Source of the DNA: Caprella mutica
Lineage: Eukaryota > Arthropoda > Malacostraca > Amphipoda > Caprellidae
Direction of reading: 5' to 3'
NCBI GenBank assembly: GCA_947561585.1
Contig: CANNZV010002469.1
Coordinates: 32,830-96,829, forward strand
DNA: 64,000 bases
Shown here one piece after another: positions 57,742 to 64,000 of the stretch. The notes under the pieces are model-generated. The model was not told where the DNA came from and did no database searches. It worked only from the letters and a program-made list of their open reading frames with translations. The translations under genes and the position numbers were made by a program. How positions within the stretch are numbered: the stretch's first letter is position 1; every line of letters starts with the position of its first letter.

Positions 57742-60700
57742 AATGTTAAAATAGTGGTAGACTGATGTGTTATTTAAATGTTAATATAGTGGTAGACTGA
57801 TGTGTTATTTAAATGTTAATATAGTGGTAGACTGATGTGTTATTTAAATGTTAAAATAGTGGTAGACTGATGTGTTATTTAGATGTTAAAATAGTGGTAG
57901 ACTGATGTGTTATTTAGATGTTAAAATAGTGGTAGACTGATGTGTTATTTGAATGTTAAAATAGTGGTAGACTGATGTGTTATTTAGATGTTAAAATAGT
58001 GGTAGACTGATGTGTTATTTAAATGTTAAAATAGTGGTAGACTGATGTGTTATTTAGATGTTAAAATAGTGGTAGACTGATGTGTTATTTAGATGTTAAA
58101 ATAGTGGTAGACTGATGTGTTATTTAAATGCTAAAATAGTGGTAGACTGATGTGTTATTTAGATGTTAAAATAGTGGTAGACTGATGTGTTATTTAAATG
58201 CTAAAATAGTGGTAGACTGATGTGTTATTTAAATGTTAAAATAGTGGTAGACTGATGTGTTATTTAGATGTTAAAATAGTGGTAGACTGATGTGTTATTT
58301 AAATGTTAAAATAGTGGTAGACTGATGTGTTATTTAGATGTTAAAATAGTGGTAGACTGATATGTTATTTAAATGTTAAAATAGTGGTAGACTGATGTGT
58401 TATTTAGATGTTAAAATAGTGGTAGACTGATGTGTTATTTAGATGTTAAAATAGTGGTGGACTGATGTGATATTTAAATGCTAAAATAGTGGTAGACTGA
58501 TGTGTTATTTAGATTTTAAAATAGTGGTAGACTGATGTGTTATTTAGATGTTAAAATAGTGGTAGACTGATGTGTTATTTAAATGTTAAGATAGTGGTAG
58601 ACTGATGTGTTATTTAGATGTTAAAATAGTGGTAGACTGATATGTTATTTAAATGTTAAAATAGTGGTAGACTGATGTGTTATTTAGATGTTAAAATAGT
58701 GGTAGACTGATGTGTTATTTAGATGTTAAAATAGTGGTAGACTGATGTGTTATTTAGATGTTGAAAAAGTGGTAGACTGATGTGTTATTTAGATGTTAAA
58801 ATAGTGGTAGACTGATGTGTTATTTAAATGTTAAAATAGTGGTAGACTGATGTGTTATTTAGATGTTAAAATAGTGGTAGACTGATGTGTTATTTAGATG
58901 TTAAAATAGTGGTAGACTGATGTGTTATTTAGATGTTAAAATAGTGGTAGACTGATGTGTTATTTAGATGTTAAAATAGTGGTAGACTGATGTGTTATTT
59001 AGATGTTAAAATAGTGGTAGACTGATGTGTTATTTAGATGTTAAAATAGTGGTAGACTGATGTGTTATTTAAATGTTAAAATAGTGGTAGACTGATGTGT
59101 TATTTAGATGTTAAAATAGTGGTAGACTGATGTGTTATTTAAATGTTAAAATAGTGGTAGACTGATGTGTTATTTAAATGTTAAAATAGTGGTAGACTGA
59201 TGTGTTATTTAAATGTTAAAATAGTGGTAGACTGATGTGTTATTTAGATGTTAAAATAGTGGTAGACTGATATGTTATTTAGATGTTAAAATAGTGGTAG
59301 ACTGATATGTTATTTAGATGTTAAAATAGTGGTAGACTGATGTGTTATTTAGATGTTAAAATAGTGGTAGACTGATGTGTTATTTAGATGTTAAAATAGT
59401 GGTAGACTGATGTGTTATTTAAATGTTAAAATAGTGGTAGACTGATGTGTTATTTAGATGTTAAAATAGTGGTAGACTGATATGTTATTTAAATGTTAAA
59501 ATAGTGGTAGACTGATGTGTTATTTAGATGTTAAAATAGTGGTAGACTGATGTGTTATTTAGATGTTAAAATAGTGGTAGACTGATGTGTTATTTAGATG
59601 TTAAAATAGTGGTAGACTGATATGTTATTTAGATGTTAAAATAGTGGTAGACTGATATGTTATTTAGATGTTAAAATAGTGGTAGACTGATGTGTTATTT
59701 AGATGTTAAAATAGTGGTAGACTGATGTGTTATTTAGATGTTAAAATAGTGGTAGACTGATGTGTTATTTAGATGTTAAAATAGTGGTAGACTGATGTGT
59801 TATTTAGATGTTAAAATAGTGGTAGACTGATGTGTTATTTAAATGTTAAAATAGTGGTAGACTGATGTGTTATTTAGATTTTAAAATAGTAGTAGACTGA
59901 TGTGTTATTTAGATGTTAAAATAGTGGTAGACTGATGTGTTATTTAGATGTTAAAATAGTGGTAGACTGATGTGTTATTTAAATGTTAAAATAGTGGTAG
60001 ACTGATGTGTTATTTAGATGTTAAAATAGTGGTAGACTGATGTGTTATTTAAATGTTAAAATAGTGGTAGACTGATATGTTATTTAGATGTTAAAATAGT
60101 GGTAGACTGATGTGTTATTTAGATGTTAAAATAGTGGTAGACTGATGTGTTATTTAAATGTTAAAATAGTGGTAGACTGATGTGTTATTTAGATGTTAAA
60201 ATAGTGGTAGACTGATGTGTTATTTAGATGTTAAAATAGTGGTCGATTGATGTGTTATTTAAATGTTAAAATAGTGGTAGACTGATGTGTTATTTAGATG
60301 TTAAAATAGTGGTAGACTGATGTGTTATTTAAATGTTAAAATAGTGGTAGACTGATGTGTTATTTAGATGTTAAAATAGTGGTAGACTGATGTGTTATTT
60401 AGATGTTAAAATAGTGGTAGACTGATGTGTTATTTAAATGTTAAAATAGTGGTAGACTGATGTGTTATTTAGATGTTAAAATAGTGGTAGACTGATGTGT
60501 TATTTAAATATTAAAATAGTGGTAGACTGATGTGTTATTTAGATGTTAAAATAGTGGTAGACTGATGTGTTATTTAGATGTTGAAATAGTGGTAGACTGA
60601 TGTGATATTTAAATGCTAAAATAGTGGTAGACTGATGTGTTATTTAGATGTTAAAATAGTGGTAGACTGATGTGTTATTTAGATGTTAAAATAGTGGTAG

Positions 60701-63700
60701 ACTGATGTGTTATTTAAATGTTAAAATAGTGGTAGACTGATGTGTTATTTAGATGTTAAAATAGTGGTAGACTGATATGTTATTTAAATGTTAAAATAGT
60801 GGTAGACTGATGTGTTATTTAGATGTTAAAATAGTGGTAGACTGATGTGTTATTTAGATGTTAAAATAGTGGTAGACTGATGTGTTATTTAGATGTTGAA
60901 AAAGTGGTAGACTGATGTGTTATTTAGATGTTAAAATAGTGGTAGACTGATGTGTTATTTAAATGTTAAAATAGTGGTAGACTGATGTGTTATTTAGATG
61001 TTAAAATAGTGGTAGACTGATGTGTTATTTAAATGTTAAAATAGTGGTAAACTGATGTGTTATTTAGATGTTAAAATAGTGGTAGACTGATATGTTATTT
61101 AGATGTTAAAATAGTGGTAGACTGATGTGTTATTTAAATGTTAAAATAGTGGTAGACTGATGTGTTATTTAGATGTTAAAATAGTGGTAGACTGATATAA
61201 TATTTTAATGTTAAAATAGTGGTAGACTGATGTGCTATTTAGATGTTAAAATAGTGGTAGACTGATGTGTTATTTAAATGTTAAAATAGTGGTAGACTGA
61301 TGTGTTATTTTAATGTTAAAATAGTGGTAGACTGATGTGTTATTTAAATGTTAAAATAGTGGTAGACTGATGTGTTATTTAAATGTTAAAATAGTGGTAG
61401 ACTGATGTGTTATTTAGATGTTAAAATAGTGGTAGACTGATGTGTTATTTAGATGTTAAAATAGTGGTAGACTGATGTGTTATTTAAATGTTAAAATAGT
61501 GGTAGACTGATGTGTTATTTAGATTTTAAAATAGTGGTAGACTGATGTGTTATTTAGATGTTAAAATAGTGGTAGACTGATGTGTTATTTAGATGTTAAA
61601 ATAGTGGTAGACTGATGTGTTATTTAAATGTTAAAATAGTGGTAGACTGATGTGTTATTTAAATGTTAAAATAGTGGTAGACTGATATGTTATTTAGATG
61701 TTAAAATAGTGGTAGACTGATATGTTATTTAGATGTTAAAATAGTGGTAGACTGATGTGTTATTTAGATGTTAAAATAGTGGTAGACTGATGTGTTATTT
61801 AAATGTTAAAATAGTGGTAGACTGATGTGTTATTTAGATGTTAAAATAGTGGTAGACTGATGTGTTATTTAGATGTTAAAATAGTGGTAGACTGATGTGT
61901 TATTTGAATGTTAAAATAGTGGTAGACTGATGTGTTATTTAGATGTTAAAATAGTGGTAGACTGATGTGTTATTTAAATGTTAAAATAGTGGTAGACTGA
62001 TGTGTTATTTAGATGTTAAAATAGTGGTAGACTGATGTGTTATTTAGATGTTAAAATAGTGGTAGACTGATGTGTTATTTAAATGCTAAAATAGTGGTAG
62101 ACTGATGTGTTATTTAGATGTTAAAATAGTGGTAGACTGATGTGTTATTTAAATGCTAAAATAGTGGTAGACTGATGTGTTATTTAAATGTTAAAATAGT
62201 GGTAGACTGATGTGTTATTTAGATGTTAAAATAGTGGTAGACTGATGTGTTATTTAAATGTTAAAATAGTGGTAGACTGATGTGTTATTTAGATGTTAAA
62301 ATAGTGGTAGACTGATATGTTATTTAAATGTTAAAATAGTGGTAGACTGATGTGTTATTTAGATGTTAAAATAGTGGTAGACTGATGTGTTATTTAGATG
62401 TTAAAATAGTGGTGGACTGATGTGATATTTAAATGCTAAAATAGTGGTAGACTGATGTGTTATTTAGATTTTAAAATAGTGGTAGACTGATGTGTTATTT
62501 AGATGTTAAAATAGTGGTAGACTGATGTGTTATTTAAATGTTAAGATAGTGGTAGACTGATGTGTTATTTAGATGTTAAAATAGTGGTAGACTGATATGT
62601 TATTTAAATGTTAAAATAGTGGTAGACTGATGTGTTATTTAGATGTTAAAATAGTGGTAGACTGATGTGTTATTTAGATGTTAAAATAGTGGTAGACTGA
62701 TGTGTTATTTAGATGTTGAAAAAGTGGTAGACTGATGTGTTATTTAGATGTTAAAATAGTGGTAGACTGATGTGTTATTTAAATGTTAAAATAGTGGTAG
62801 ACTGATGTGTTATTTAGATGTTAAAATAGTGGTAGACTGATGTGTTATTTAGATGTTAAAATAGTGGTAGACTGATGTGTTATTTAGATGTTAAAATAGT
62901 GGTAGACTGATGTGTTATTTAGATGTTAAAATAGTGGTAGACTGATGTGTTATTTAGATGTTAAAATAGTGGTAGACTGATGTGTTATTTAGATGTTAAA
63001 ATAGTGGTAGACTGATGTGTTATTTAAATGTTAAAATAGTGGTAGACTGATGTGTTATTTAGATGTTAAAATAGTGGTAGACTGATGTGTTATTTAAATG
63101 TTAAAATAGTGGTAGACTGATGTGTTATTTAAATGTTAAAATAGTGGTAGACTGATGTGTTATTTAAATGTTAAAATAGTGGTAGACTGATGTGTTATTT
63201 AGATGTTAAAATAGTGGTAGACTGATATGTTATTTAGATGTTAAAATAGTGGTAGACTGATATGTTATTTAGATGTTAAAATAGTGGTAGACTGATGTGT
63301 TATTTAGATGTTAAAATAGTGGTAGACTGATGTGTTATTTAGATGTTAAAATAGTGGTAGACTGATGTGTTATTTAAATGTTAAAATAGTGGTAGACTGA
63401 TGTGTTATTTAGATGTTAAAATAGTGGTAGACTGATATGTTATTTAAATGTTAAAATAGTGGTAGACTGATGTGTTATTTAGATGTTAAAATAGTGGTAG
63501 ACTGATGTGTTATTTAGATGTTAAAATAGTGGTAGACTGATGTGTTATTTAGATGTTAAAATAGTGGTAGACTGATATGTTATTTAGATGTTAAAATAGT
63601 GGTAGACTGATATGTTATTTAGATGTTAAAATAGTGGTAGACTGATGTGTTATTTAGATGTTAAAATAGTGGTAGACTGATGTGTTATTTAGATGTTAAA

Positions 63701-64000
63701 ATAGTGGTAGACTGATGTGTTATTTAGATGTTAAAATAGTGGTAGACTGATGTGTTATTTAGATGTTAAAATAGTGGTAGACTGATGTGTTATTTAAATG
63801 TTAAAATAGTGGTAGACTGATGTGTTATTTAGATTTTAAAATAGTAGTAGACTGATGTGTTATTTAGATGTTAAAATAGTGGTAGACTGATGTGTTATTT
63901 AGATGTTAAAATAGTGGTAGACTGATGTGTTATTTAAATGTTAAAATAGTGGTAGACTGATGTGTTATTTAGATGTTAAAATAGTGGTAGACTGATGTGT
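57742..64000. repeat. 35-bp minisatellite, at least 178 units, runs off the window
   Basis: Core AATAGTGGTAGACTGATGTG plus TTATTTAGATGTTAA. The commonest variants are TTTAGATG or TTTAAATG, ATGCTAAA, and GATATG for GATGTG. The register is kept essentially without indels. The unit has stops in most frames, so no long frame is open. The array is a higher-order structure with a 3,955-bp (113-unit) repeat; see the separate entry. Its right end is not in the window. Confidence 0.98.
57850..64000. repeat. 3,955-bp higher-order repeat within the 35-bp array
   Basis: Rare variants recur at exactly 3,955 bp (113 x 35): GAATG at 57951 and 61906, GTGGTGGACTGATGTGA at 58454 and 62409, AGATTTTAAA at 58511 and 62466, TTGAAAAAGTGG at 58761 and 62716, TAGTAGTAG at 59887 and 63842. 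Some markers also recur inside the first copy (TTGAAAAAGTGG at 60896 and TGTGATATTT at 58466 and 60601, each 2,135 bp = 61 units from the first), showing an earlier nested duplication. The second 3,955-bp copy is cut by the window edge. Confidence 0.93.

Overview
The window looks like nuclear DNA of an animal, most likely an arthropod and possibly a hemipteran insect. It is strongly AT-rich and has no operons, no bacterial-type genes and no intact gene of any kind. What can be recognised is eukaryotic mobile DNA: a decayed non-LTR retrotransposon with an (AAAT)n-type tail, a second short reverse-transcriptase motif, a broken transposase N-terminus of the DUF4817 type common in arthropod mariner-like elements, two TTAA-flanked piggyBac-like MITEs, several other inverted-repeat elements and one foldback element. 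The taxonomic guess rests only on these families and on composition, so it is weak below the level of 'animal'.

The dominant content is tandem repeats. About twenty unrelated minisatellites with periods of roughly 12 to 61 bp fill something like 40-45 % of the window. From left to right the main arrays are: 37/42 bp (0.2-3.3 kb), 15 and 21 bp inside a foldback element (4.0-5.7 kb), 61 bp x3 (6.4 kb), 20 bp (8.9-11.2 kb), 30/31 bp (14.6-15.6 kb), 18/20 bp (17.5-18.2 kb), 25 bp (20.1-21.6 kb), 12 bp (23.1-24.3 kb), 27 bp (25.7-27.0 kb), 51 bp (27.9-28.2 kb), 23 bp (28.4-28.9 kb), 30 bp (29.2-30.1 kb), 17 bp (31.6-32.4 kb), 17 bp (33.0-33.3 kb), 35 bp (34.3-34.9 kb), 12 bp (38.3-38.5 kb), 20 bp (40.8-41.7 kb), 46 bp (44.5-45.5 kb), 30 bp (47.3-47.8 kb), 22 bp (51.6 kb), 34 bp (53.3-56.7 kb) and 35 bp (57.7 kb to the window edge). 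Several carry higher-order repeats, which are large exact-offset tandem duplications of 1,418, 540, 601 and 3,955 bp. These show recent block amplification.

The long open frames in the window nearly all lie inside these arrays. They are open because the repeat unit lacks stop codons, often in several frames or on both strands, so I do not call them genes.

Between the arrays lies AT-rich single-copy-looking DNA holding the mobile-element remnants. The best-supported are the piggyBac-like MITE pair (3388-3882 and 50309-50827), a 1,055-bp long-TIR element with an 8-bp target duplication (43146-44200), a 413-bp element with a 9-bp target duplication (6615-7027), a 244-bp TA-flanked MITE (13929-14172), long-TIR MITEs at 39810-40510 and 46333-46630, and the foldback element at 4005-5656.

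The one stretch that looks like real regulatory DNA is 52148-52365. It has six CCAAT boxes (five on the plus strand, mostly 32-41 bp apart), three CRE-type sites and an E-box in about 220 bp. No exon that such a promoter would serve can be identified in the window.

I found no tRNA, rRNA, CRISPR or other RNA gene.
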